Shown here: piece by piece, positions 1-9,258 of the stretch | Layout of the letters: the number at the start of each line of letters is the position of its first letter | How positions within the stretch are numbered: position 1 is the stretch's first letter | Assembly: GCA_023485925.1 (NCBI GenBank) | Contig: JAMDAJ010000053.1 | Location: forward strand, 1-21,536 | Reading direction: 5' to 3' | Source: Patescibacteria group bacterium | GTDB taxonomy: Bacteria > Patescibacteriota > Doudnabacteria > UBA920 > 2-01-FULL-50-11 | DNA length: 21,536 nucleotides | Translations under genes and position numbers: made by a program | The notes under the pieces: model-generated | Database searches by the model: none | Told to the model about the DNA's origin: nothing | Seen by the model: only the letters and a program-made list of their open reading frames with translations

Positions 1-302
1 ATTCGCAAAAATCGTCCGCATAAAACATCTTTGCACTGCGATAACGCGTGCCCTGTGCCCAAGAGTTCCTCCTGGACAACATACCTGATTTTTTTTCCCA
101 AAAACTCCTGCCCCACCGCCGCCATTACCTGGTCTTTCAAATACCCCACGACCAAAACCACCTCGTCAATTTCCTTGGGCAAGGCCAAAAGATTATGCTC
201 AAGCAAAGTACGGTTCTCTATCGTCAAAAGCGGCTTCGGCCGCTCTTTGGTCAAACTCCCCATTCGGGTCCCGAGGCCCGCCGCAAGGATGACTGCTTGC
301 AT
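1..302 (-). CDS. NTP-transferase-domain nucleotidyltransferase, cut by the left edge
   Basis: An open frame starts with ATG at 302 and runs off the window without a stop, giving about 100 N-terminal residues. It opens with MQAVILAAGLGTRMGSLT followed by KERPKPLL: the glycine-rich nucleotide-binding signature (LAAGxGTRM) and downstream Lys-Pro of the GlmU/RfbA/ManC-type NTP_transferase fold. Such enzymes couple a sugar-1-phosphate to an NTP, releasing pyrophosphate, in the cytoplasm. The later segment EELLGTGHALSQCKDV fits the GTGHA stretch of GlmU-like pyrophosphorylases, which points to UDP-GlcNAc or a related nucleotide sugar, but substrate cannot be assigned from this fragment. The ATG overlaps the stop of the MazG-like gene by one base (TAATG), suggesting translational coupling in the same operon. 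Confidence 0.85.
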   Translation of the reverse strand, partial: MQAVILAAGLGTRMGSLTKERPKPLLTIENRTLLEHNLLALPKEIDEVVLVVGYLKDQVMAAVGQEFLGKKIRYVVQEELLGTGHALSQCKDVLCGRFLR

Positions 303-604
303 TATTTTTTTACCCGCTTATGCCCTCGCCCCGAAACGGCGTACCTCCGGGCGCGATTAATTTTTATCTTCTTCTCAACCTCTTTTTCCAAATCAATGCC
401 GGTCATTTCGGAAAGTCCCAATAGATAAATCACCACATCCGCCAGTTCCCCGCCTAAGCCCTTGCTCCCGAACTTATAAGCCTCGAACGCCTCGGCAACC
501 TCGCCGTAGAGCAAACAAAACTCCTTATGGACATCACTAATATTAAAACCCTTGGCGACTTTGTTGGTGTTAGCGGCTTTTTGGAATTTTCTGATCTGGC
601 CCAT
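302..604 (-). CDS. MazG-like nucleotide pyrophosphohydrolase
   Basis: This is a 100-residue all-alpha protein of the MazG-like NTP pyrophosphohydrolase superfamily, cytoplasmic enzymes that hydrolyse (d)NTPs or related nucleotides to monophosphate and pyrophosphate, often as house-cleaning. The metal-binding signature is visible as E35-x2-E38 (GEVAEAFEAY) followed by E53-x2-D56 (GELADVVIYL). The length matches single-domain members. The C-terminus (SGRGHKRVKK) is very basic. It lies 52 nt downstream of leuS and its TAA overlaps the ATG of the next gene by one base. No strong Shine-Dalgarno precedes the ATG, only a GAG a few bases upstream. The natural substrate cannot be inferred. Confidence 0.85.
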   Translation of the reverse strand: MGQIRKFQKAANTNKVAKGFNISDVHKEFCLLYGEVAEAFEAYKFGSKGLGGELADVVIYLLGLSEMTGIDLEKEVEKKIKINRARRYAVSGRGHKRVKK

Positions 605-656
605 TTCTCAATGCTCTTAAACGTATCCTAAAACGGTTCAAGGATGATGCTACGCG

Positions 657-3707
<3,051 letters not shown>

Positions 3708-3726
3708 TTCCGTGATAATTTCCCCA

Positions 3727-3755
3727 ATTTTATCAGATTCCTGCGGAACTATAAA
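3727..3755 (-). promoter_or_regulatory. Possible leuS promoter
   Basis: On the minus strand TTTATA (3755-3750) and TAAAAT (3732-3727) are separated by 17 nt, placing a start site near 3720, a short distance upstream of the leuS ATG at 3707. The -35 matches the consensus at only four of six positions, so this is tentative. Confidence 0.3.
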
Positions 3756-3771
3756 GTACGCTGATATTGAT

Positions 3772-3800
3772 TTGACTGACTTTGCAAAAATCGTTAAAAT
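3772..3800 (+). promoter_or_regulatory. Sigma70-type promoter of the lone plus-strand gene
   Basis: TTGACT (3772-3777), a 17-nt spacer and TAAAAT (3795-3800) form a near-consensus promoter that would start transcription near 3807. A second perfect TATAAT at 3822-3827 abuts the ribosome-binding site AGGAG (3828-3832), but using it would remove most of the leader, so the upstream pair is preferred. Confidence 0.65.
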
Positions 3801-3837
3801 GCTACACTAAACTCACAACGGTATAATAGGAGTGGCC

Positions 3838-4134
3838 ATGGATGACAATCTGCGACGACTGATGCAGGACCTCGGCAACGCGATCAATGAATCCCTGTCC
3901 GACTCGGACCGCATCGCCGAGGCCATCGGCGAAATCAAGCGGGCCGGCTACGACGTTTTCCTAGTGCTTGAAGCCACCATCGGCTTCAACAAGCGGGACG
4001 AAGAGCCCGAGCCCGAAACCCGGGTCGAATTCCACGAACCGCCGCCTGGCCCACCCAGAACTATCAAATGGACCCCGAGCGACCGGAGGTTCCTCGACGC
4101 TCTCAAAATCCGCCCCAGCGACGAACTAACCTAG
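3838..4134 (+). CDS. Conserved-looking hypothetical protein, 98 aa, own transcription unit
   Basis: I do not recognise a named family. The protein starts MDDNLRRLMQDLGNAINESL, continues through a helical segment rich in Asp/Glu/Ile (SDSDRIAEAIGEIKRAGYDV), a hydrophobic strand-like FLVLEATIGF, a Pro/Glu-rich linker (EEPEPETRVEFHEPPPGPP), and a short C-terminal helix (PSDRRFLDALKIRPSDEL). There is no signal peptide or membrane segment, so it is probably cytoplasmic. AGGAG at 3828-3832 sits 5 nt before the ATG at 3838; a GTG at 3832 would add two residues but overlaps that site. It is the only plus-strand gene in the window, has a strong promoter and an immediate terminator, and is about 60% G+C against roughly 52% around it. 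These features suggest an independently expressed, possibly acquired gene. Confidence 0.8.
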   Translation: MDDNLRRLMQDLGNAINESLSDSDRIAEAIGEIKRAGYDVFLVLEATIGFNKRDEEPEPETRVEFHEPPPGPPRTIKWTPSDRRFLDALKIRPSDELT

Positions 4135-4135
4135 C

Positions 4136-4160
4136 AGTCCAAGTGCTCTTGGACTTTTTT
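4136..4160 (+). terminator. Rho-independent terminator after the 98-aa gene
   Basis: AGTCCAAG (4136-4143), loop TGCT, and CTTGGACT (4148-4155) form a perfect 8-bp stem followed by a run of T up to 4160. It begins two bases after the TAG stop codon. Confidence 0.9.
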
Positions 4161-4162
4161 AT

Positions 4163-4342
4163 TACTCGCCGGCCGAGTACCCCGACGACAAGCTTTCGGG
4201 GATGCCTGCCTGCCGGTAGGCAGGGAGGCCGGAAATAAAGTGTTGTCGGCGATCCACGACACTTTGGGCAACAAAGCCCCCAGATACCCCGCGGCTTGCC
4301 TGCCTGCGGTAGGCAGGCCGCGGGGAGGCTTTATTTTTGGCC
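4163..4342. repeat. Cluster of nested palindromic repeats
   Basis: This non-coding stretch is built almost entirely of inverted repeats: TACTCG/CGAGTA (4163-4179), CCCCGA/TCGGGG (4180-4201), CCTGCCT/AGGCAGG (4205-4224), CTTTG/CAAAG (4262-4276), and a compound hairpin at 4287-4325 with an outer CCCCGCGG/CCGCGGGG and an inner CCTGCCT/AGGCAGG. AAATAAAG (4233-4240) and CTTTATTT (4329-4336) form longer-range arms enclosing the centre. The CCTGCCT-loop-AGGCAGG unit therefore occurs twice within 100 bp. A minus-strand open frame through it (4383-4162) is repeat-derived and not considered a gene. Confidence 0.85.
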
Positions 4343-4350
4343 CTCTTGTT

Positions 4351-4439
4351 TGTCATTCCGGACTTGATACGGAATCTAGTCAAAGACCGAAAATCCCAAC
4401 GTTTTCCTTTTCAGATCCTGAATCAAGTTCAGGATGACA
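4351..4439. repeat. Bipartite inverted-repeat element (MITE-like)
   Basis: The left end starts TGTCATTCCGGACTTGAT and the right end, read on the minus strand, starts TGTCATCCTGAACTTGAT. The two are imperfect inverted copies of about 27 bp around a roughly 35-bp AT-rich spacer. Each arm is itself a palindrome (ATTCCG/CGGAAT and CCTGAA/TTCAGG). The element lies between the 98-aa gene and the 3' end of tatD and has no coding capacity. The remaining 37 bp up to tatD hold nothing recognisable. Confidence 0.8.
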
Positions 4440-4476
4440 TCTAAAAGGGAGCCTAAACGCGTAAGTCCTGATATTG

Positions 4477-5328
4477 TCAAAGTTTTAAGCCGTAAACTTC
4501 TTTTGCATTCTCAAAAGTCTGCTTTTCGACTTCTAAAACGTCCAGCCCTTTAAGTTCGGCGATTTTTTTTGCCACCAATTTCACGCCAAGCGGCGTGTTG
4601 CGCTGTCCGCGATTCGGTTCCGGCGCAAGATACGGACAGTCGGTCTCAAGCAAAATCCGCTCCATCGGCACCATCTTGACCGCTTCCAAAAGTTCCGGGT
4701 GCGAACCCCCCGGCTTCAACTCCTTCCGGGGTTTAAAAGTGATTATTCCGTTAAACCCGAAATTGCACCCCAACTCCAAAAACGGCGCAGCTTCTTGAGG
4801 CGAGCCGATAAAGGAATGAATGATGGCTCTGGGAAAATTCCCCCGGTAATCTTTTAAAATCTCGGCTATTTCGGGATAAGCGTCACGGCAGTGGACGACC
4901 AAGGTTTTATTCGATTCCAACGCTAGCTTTATCTGCGCGCGAAAAACTTCCTCCTGTTTGCGCTTGGCTTCCTCTTCCCGTCCCGGAGGAAGCTGAAAAT
5001 ACTCCAGCCCGCACTCGCCGATGCCCATGACTTTTTCGTCGCGTGCCAGTTCCAGATATTTTGCATAATCAAACTCCTCGGCGCGGGTTTCAAACGAGTG
5101 TTCCTCCTCATCCACGCGCAAAGGAAATAAATGTACCGGATGCAGGCCGACCACGGCGTAAACGCCGCGGGGAAACTTCTTGCCGATATCGACCGCGCGC
5201 TTGCTCGTCGAAAACTGGCTACCCACGTTCACTACAAAGGTCTCGGCTCCGAGGCATTCATCCAACACGTGCCGCCAATCGTCGCGGAAGGCGTTGAAAT
5301 TCACGTGTGCGTGGGTATCAAAATACAT
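4477..5328 (-). CDS. tatD: TatD-family metal-dependent hydrolase (DNase)
   Basis: This 283-residue protein is the usual length for TatD/YcfH enzymes, cytoplasmic TIM-barrel metallohydrolases with 3'-5' exonuclease or DNase activity linked to DNA quality control. The metal ligands are all visible: H6 and H8 (DTHAHVNF), E105 (IGECGLEY), H146 (VVHCRDA), H171 (IIHSF) and D230 (LLETDCPYLAP). The ATG at 5328 follows the metG stop by 3 nt, and GGAG at 5338-5335, inside the end of metG, serves as ribosome-binding site. The metG-tatD order is a widespread bacterial arrangement. A segment with extra acidic residues (VDEEEHSFETRAEEFDYAKY, about 72-91) extends the loop after the LHP motif but the fold should be intact. 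Confidence 0.95.
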   Translation of the reverse strand: MYFDTHAHVNFNAFRDDWRHVLDECLGAETFVVNVGSQFSTSKRAVDIGKKFPRGVYAVVGLHPVHLFPLRVDEEEHSFETRAEEFDYAKYLELARDEKVMGIGECGLEYFQLPPGREEEAKRKQEEVFRAQIKLALESNKTLVVHCRDAYPEIAEILKDYRGNFPRAIIHSFIGSPQEAAPFLELGCNFGFNGIITFKPRKELKPGGSHPELLEAVKMVPMERILLETDCPYLAPEPNRGQRNTPLGVKLVAKKIAELKGLDVLEVEKQTFENAKEVYGLKL

Positions 5329-5331
5329 AAA

Positions 5332-6789
5332 TCACTCCAATCTCGGAAATAACGGCTGGGCTTTGACGATTTTCTCGGCCCGGAAGATCTGGTCCAGTTT
5401 CCCCGCCGTATCCGGCAAAAAAGGCGAAAGTTCCAGCGACACCTGTTTAATGAGCGCGGCCAGAGAAGAAATCACTTTCGCAAAAAGTTTGGGGTCCTTT
5501 TTCGGCAACTCCCACAGTTTTACCTGGTCGATGTATTGATTGGCCCACGAGATGCTTTCCCAAATCTCGGCCAGAGCTTCGTGCAGGCGAAAAGTGCTGA
5601 CATATTCCTGCAAATGCTCGGCGGCTTTGGGCGATTCCACATCGTGCGGCACCACGCCGTCGAAATTTTTTTCGATGAGATTGGTCAGGCGGCTTACCAG
5701 GTTGCCGAGGTTATTCTGCAAATCGGCGGCGTAGCGCGCCCGCAGCTTTTTTTCGCTGTAATCGCCGTCGTCGTTGGAAGGAATTTCGCGCAAGAGAAAA
5801 TAACGAACGGGGTCGATGCCGTATTTTTCCACCAGCACAAACGGATCGATGATGTTCCCCCGCGATTTGGAAATTTTTTCGCCGTCCACGGTGATATGGC
5901 CGTGCACAAAAATCTGCCGCGGCAAGGGCAAGCCGGCGGAAAGCAGCATCGCCGGCCATAGCGCCGCGTGAAAACGCAAAATGTCCTTGCCGATAAGATG
6001 CACGTCCGCCGGCCAGTATTTTTTGAAAGTCTCGTCGTCTTCGGCATAGCCGATGCCGGACACGTAGTTGATAAGCGCGTCGAACCAAATGTAGATGACC
6101 TGGGTTTTGTCGCCCGGCACCGGTACGCCCCACTTTAGCGTTTTCGTGGAACGGGATACGCTAATATCGGAAAGCCCCGAGCTTACGAACTCTTTGATTT
6201 CGCGCAGGCGGTGCTTGGGCACCACAAAATCCGGGTGCTTCTCGTAATGTTCAAGCAGGGTTTTTTGATACTTGGAAAAGCGGAAAAAATAATTTTCTTC
6301 CGAAAGCAACTCCGGCTTGGTCTTATGGATGGGGCAAAGCCCCCCCACCAGCTCGGATTCGTTGTAATAATTTTCGCAACCCACGCAGTACAGCCCCTCG
6401 TATTTGCCTTTGTAAATATCGCCCGAAGCCACCGCCCGCTTCCAAAACTTCTGCGAGGCCTTTACGTGGCCTTGGGAGGTGGTGCGGATGAAATGCGAAT
6501 TGGAAATCGCAAGCGTCTTGGAAAGTAAGCGGAACTTACCCGAAACTTCGTTGACGAAATCCAAGACGTCCTTCCCGGCGATTTGCGCGGCTTTCGGCAC
6601 TTTGCTGCCGTGCTCGTCCGTGCCGGTCAAGAAAAAAGTTTCCTCGCCCAAAATGCGGTGGTACCGCGCCAAAACATCCGCCTGCACCAATTCCAGAGCG
6701 AACCCCACGTGCGGACTGGCGTTGACGTACGGAATGGAAGTGGTGATGTAAAATTTTTTCTTATCTGCGGATTTTTCCATATAAACCAA
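5332..6789 (-). CDS. metG: Methionyl-tRNA synthetase (short form)
   Basis: This class Ia synthetase charges initiator and elongator tRNA-Met. Visible features: the N-terminal YVNASPHVGFALE, which occupies the HIGH position (27-30) but ends in Phe instead of His; FFLTGTDEHGSKV (52-64); a connective-peptide zinc knuckle of C-x2-C ... C-x2-H type (CVGC, CPIH); WFDALINYVSG; KISKS at 305-309; and an all-helical anticodon-binding domain. At about 485 residues it lacks the C-terminal tRNA-binding (EMAP-like) extension of longer MetRS. Two starts are possible: TTG at 6789, only 3 nt from AGGGAG (6798-6793), and ATG at 6780, 12 nt from it, giving MEKSADKKKFYITTS. The ATG seems more likely. It is co-transcribed with tatD. 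Confidence 0.96.
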   Translation of the reverse strand: MVYMEKSADKKKFYITTSIPYVNASPHVGFALELVQADVLARYHRILGEETFFLTGTDEHGSKVPKAAQIAGKDVLDFVNEVSGKFRLLSKTLAISNSHFIRTTSQGHVKASQKFWKRAVASGDIYKGKYEGLYCVGCENYYNESELVGGLCPIHKTKPELLSEENYFFRFSKYQKTLLEHYEKHPDFVVPKHRLREIKEFVSSGLSDISVSRSTKTLKWGVPVPGDKTQVIYIWFDALINYVSGIGYAEDDETFKKYWPADVHLIGKDILRFHAALWPAMLLSAGLPLPRQIFVHGHITVDGEKISKSRGNIIDPFVLVEKYGIDPVRYFLLREIPSNDDGDYSEKKLRARYAADLQNNLGNLVSRLTNLIEKNFDGVVPHDVESPKAAEHLQEYVSTFRLHEALAEIWESISWANQYIDQVKLWELPKKDPKLFAKVISSLAALIKQVSLELSPFLPDTAGKLDQIFRAEKIVKAQPLFPRLE

Positions 6790-6807
6790 GATCTCCCTGC
6801 TTTAATC

Positions 6808-6816
6808 ATTATACCA
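6808..6816 (-). promoter_or_regulatory. Extended -10 promoter of metG-tatD
   Basis: The minus strand carries TGGTATAAT, a perfect TGn-TATAAT extended -10 box, placing a start near 6801 just upstream of AGGGAG (6798-6793) and the metG start. No good -35 is present, as expected for extended -10 promoters. Confidence 0.6.
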
Positions 6817-6881
6817 AAAAAACTGCGGATTTACGAATAAAAAATCGACCGCCAATCTCCCGCTGACGATCGACCGCAACT

Positions 6882-7541
6882 CTATCGGTAAAAAATTATC
6901 GTGAACTCGCCGTTGATCTTGTGCTCGGAAAAATGCTCCAGGGCCTCGGCGCCGGTGCCGCGGAAAATTTCTTCGAACTTTTTGGTCATCTCCCGGCCCA
7001 CAATGACCCGCCCGGGAAAACTAGACAGCTTTTCTAAGGTCTTCAAAATCCGATGAGGCGACTCGTAAAAAATAACCGGGATCTCGGATGCCGCCAATTT
7101 TTTGAATTCCGTCTCGCGTCCTTTCTTGTGCGGTAAAAAACCCAAGAAAATGAATTTATCCATCGGAATGCCAGCGATAGAAGCGAGTGCGGTAAGCGCA
7201 GAAACTCCGGGCACGGCAACGACCGGAATCCCGGCCGCAAGCGCCCTTTCCACCAGAACCCCGCCGGGATCGGATACTCCGGGCGTGCCGGCGTCGGAAA
7301 CGAGCGCAACGAATTTGCCTGCCGAAAGTTCGCCGATTAAAAAATCCAACTTGGCAAGTTGGGAATGCTGATGGTAAGACACAGCGGGAGTTTCGATGTT
7401 GTAATGGGACAACAATACTTTCGTCCGTCGCGTATCTTCGCAGGCGATCAAATCGGCCTCGGCCATCACCCGCAATGCTCGGGCGGTTATATCCTCCAGA
7501 TTGCCGATAGGCGTAGCTACGATAAAGAGGGTTCCGTTCAT
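6882..7541 (-). CDS. rsmI: 16S rRNA (cytidine-1402-2'-O)-methyltransferase
   Basis: RsmI 2'-O-methylates C1402 in the decoding centre of 16S rRNA using S-adenosylmethionine. The 219-residue product is a compact tetrapyrrole-methylase-fold enzyme; many family members are nearer 280, so the C-terminal extension is missing. Signatures visible: VATPIGNLEDIT (8-19), CEDTRRT (34-40), YHQHSQ (56-61), VSDAGTPGVSDPG (81-93), VPGVSALTAL (110-119), and late FYESPHR. The ATG at 7541 overlaps the stop of the upstream PerM-like gene in an ATGA arrangement, so the two genes are translationally coupled. Confidence 0.96.
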   Translation of the reverse strand: MNGTLFIVATPIGNLEDITARALRVMAEADLIACEDTRRTKVLLSHYNIETPAVSYHQHSQLAKLDFLIGELSAGKFVALVSDAGTPGVSDPGGVLVERALAAGIPVVAVPGVSALTALASIAGIPMDKFIFLGFLPHKKGRETEFKKLAASEIPVIFYESPHRILKTLEKLSSFPGRVIVGREMTKKFEEIFRGTGAEALEHFSEHKINGEFTIIFYR

Positions 7542-8587
7542 GCAACTTGGGCCTTGGATTTTCGGTGACCGTCGTAGTCTTCCATTATCACCGCGCCCAC
7601 GGCCACCAACGGCGCCGCGATGAGCATGCCAAGGATGCCAGCGATCTTAAACCCGACCAATAACGCGATCAAGATCACCAAAGGGTTGGCGCCGATGCTT
7701 TTGCCGATGATCTTCGGCACTAATAGATAATTCTCGCTCTGCTGGATAAAAGTATAAAGCGCAACCACGATTAGAGCCACAAGCGGCGATTGCAGCAGGG
7801 CGATTAAAATTGCGGGGACCGCCGAAAGAATCGGCCCGACGTACGGGACGATCTCCAAAAGCCCCGCCAAAAGCGCCAGCACCAGACTGTACTTGATATG
7901 TAAAATACTCAGGCCGATGTAAGTCATCAAAAAAATGGAGAACATCAACGCCAGCTGCCCCAGAAGCCACTTGCCCAAACGGTTTTGGACTTTCGACACC
8001 ACGCTGCCGATGCGGGCATGATATTCCGCCGGCGCCAAGGACTTGGCGAATTCGTTCATGCCGTCTTGCTGGATGACCAGATAGAAGGAGATGACCAGCA
8101 CGCTGATGACATCAAAAATCCCGCTGAACACCCCCAATGTCCGCTGGAAAATCGTTTCCGTCAGCCCCGAAAGCGTCAGCCCCAAATTTTGCAGCATATT
8201 GGAAAGCCCCAAACGGGAAAGAAACTCGTGGAACCCGGAACTTTGCAGCAACTGCGAGTCCTGGATATCGCGGATATTATTCCCCAAAGACACCACCTCG
8301 ATCGCGAGCTTGGGCAAGAGCAGACTGAACACCAAAACGACGAAGCTGATGAAAACGATATACACCAAAACCACCGTCAGGCCCCGCGGGAACCGTCCGC
8401 GTGTATACAGCCATTCCACCAAAGGCGAGATCGCTGCGGCCAGGATCACGGAAATGACCAGCAACAAAACAATGTCTCGGATGAGAAACAAAAAATAGAG
8501 CCCGAGGAAGACCGCCACTACCTTGATGATGGTGAGGGTCGAAACGCTTGCAATATGCCGGTTTTCCGCCTGTTGATTTTCGCTCAT
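7538..8587 (-). CDS. AI-2E/PerM-family membrane transporter
   Basis: This 349-residue polytopic membrane protein belongs to the AI-2E exporter/PerM/YdiK family (PF01594), assigned by overall hydrophobic pattern, size and C-terminal motif. An N-terminal pair of helices (about residues 19-55, rich in VVAVFLGLYFLFLI and IVLLLVISVILAAAISPLVEWL) precedes a third helix, a helical soluble segment (near 95-170) and four or more C-terminal helices. The stretch LLEIVPYVGPILSAVPAILIALLQSP is the most diagnostic, followed by IGKSIGANPLVILIALLVG near the end. The family includes autoinducer-2 exporters and Na+/H+ antiporters; in small-genome bacteria the cargo is unknown. It is first in a two-gene unit with rsmI and has its own promoter. 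There is no evident ribosome-binding site before the ATG. Confidence 0.9.
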   Translation of the reverse strand: MSENQQAENRHIASVSTLTIIKVVAVFLGLYFLFLIRDIVLLLVISVILAAAISPLVEWLYTRGRFPRGLTVVLVYIVFISFVVLVFSLLLPKLAIEVVSLGNNIRDIQDSQLLQSSGFHEFLSRLGLSNMLQNLGLTLSGLTETIFQRTLGVFSGIFDVISVLVISFYLVIQQDGMNEFAKSLAPAEYHARIGSVVSKVQNRLGKWLLGQLALMFSIFLMTYIGLSILHIKYSLVLALLAGLLEIVPYVGPILSAVPAILIALLQSPLVALIVVALYTFIQQSENYLLVPKIIGKSIGANPLVILIALLVGFKIAGILGMLIAAPLVAVGAVIMEDYDGHRKSKAQVA

Positions 8588-8610
8588 AGCTTGGTAAAAC
8601 TCGTACCGTA

Positions 8611-8639
8611 ATTATACAAAAAAACCAAAAAAAATTCAA
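8611..8639 (-). promoter_or_regulatory. Promoter of the PerM-like gene and rsmI
   Basis: On the minus strand TTGAAT (8639-8634), a 17-nt T-rich spacer and a perfect TATAAT (8616-8611) would start transcription near 8604, leaving a leader of about 17 nt before the ATG at 8587. Confidence 0.75.
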
Positions 8640-8659
8640 CATTCTCACCAACCTCGCTC

Positions 8660-9040
8660 CTACCGCCGCCGCTTCTCCGCCGAACGGACCCGTTGCTCGT
8701 CCATCCCAAAATGATGCGCAAGCTCGTGCCAGACGGTGTCTGTGACCAGCTTGCGGATGTCCGCTTCGGAATGGGCCAGGATTTCGATGGGCTCTTGGAA
8801 AATTGTGATTTTATCCGGCAACACCAAATTGTATTCCCAGCGATTGGTTTGCGGCACGCCCTCGTATAAACCCAAAAGCAGGTCGTTCGCTTTAAGCTTC
8901 CGCGCTTTCAGCCGCTCCGGATCCGGCCGGACATCCGCGGTCACCGCGACGTTACTAAGCTTTTCCAAAAAACGTTTTGGTATGGCTTTAAGGCCCTCGT
9001 TGACCAGCGCTTCAAATTTTTCTTTCGTAACTTTATACAT
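8660..9040 (-). CDS. Minimal zincin metallopeptidase-family protein
   Basis: This 126-residue protein matches the small predicted metallopeptidase family (minimal zincin, PF06262-like). The C-terminal helix carries VWHELAHHFGMDEQRV, giving H105-E106-x2-H109 plus H110, and D114 as a likely third zinc ligand. The preceding ITIFQEPIEILAHSEADIRKLV matches the typical beta-strand (ITIFxxPI) and helix of the family. There is no signal peptide, so it is cytoplasmic. No substrate is established for the family. The ATG overlaps the end of the 74-residue gene by 8 nt. It is the last gene of the long block starting with glyQS; no convincing terminator follows. Confidence 0.88.
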   Translation of the reverse strand: MYKVTKEKFEALVNEGLKAIPKRFLEKLSNVAVTADVRPDPERLKARKLKANDLLLGLYEGVPQTNRWEYNLVLPDKITIFQEPIEILAHSEADIRKLVTDTVWHELAHHFGMDEQRVRSAEKRRR

Positions 9041-9257
9041 GAATACTTTTCAACGGCCCGAAAGCCAGATACTCTTGACCGTCGGCACTTTTCTTCATTT
9101 CTGTTTTCCAGCCCGCGGCCTTGGCCCACTCGGCAACTGTGCGATTGATCTCCGGGCGGGGTTTGGAAAACAGCTCAACCAAAAATTTCGGCTCGGGCGT
9201 TTTTCCAAAAGCCGCTCGGTAGAGATCGGCAAAGCTATAAGCACAACATTCTTCCAT
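9033..9257 (-). CDS. Hypothetical protein, 74 aa
   Basis: I do not recognise this protein. It starts MEECCAYSFADLYRAAFGKT and continues with predicted helices (KFLVELFSKPR, EINRTVAEWAKAAGWKTEM) and a final strand-like EYLAFGPLK. It contains an adjacent Cys pair at positions 4-5 and no membrane segment. Support for it being real: it fills the space between nfo and the zincin gene, starting one base after the nfo TAG/TAA region and overlapping the zincin ATG by 8 nt, with no alternative frame of similar quality. The overlap suggests translation coupled to the zincin gene. One possibility is a small accessory or antitoxin-like partner, but nothing in the sequence demonstrates it. Confidence 0.7.
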   Translation of the reverse strand: MEECCAYSFADLYRAAFGKTPEPKFLVELFSKPRPEINRTVAEWAKAAGWKTEMKKSADGQEYLAFGPLKSIHV

Positions 9258-9258
9258 A

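Noticed and set aside
31..428. Plus-strand reading frames at the left edge.
   Set aside because: They are antisense to a clear NTP-transferase gene with a strong N-terminal signature.
4162..4437. Small reading frames on both strands in the repeat cluster.
   Set aside because: They are entirely made of palindromic repeats, lack ribosome-binding sites and overlap the terminator of the 98-aa gene.
6844..6880. Terminator between rsmI and metG.
   Set aside because: There is a T run, but the repeated ATCGACCGC is a direct repeat rather than inverted, and no stable stem precedes the T run.
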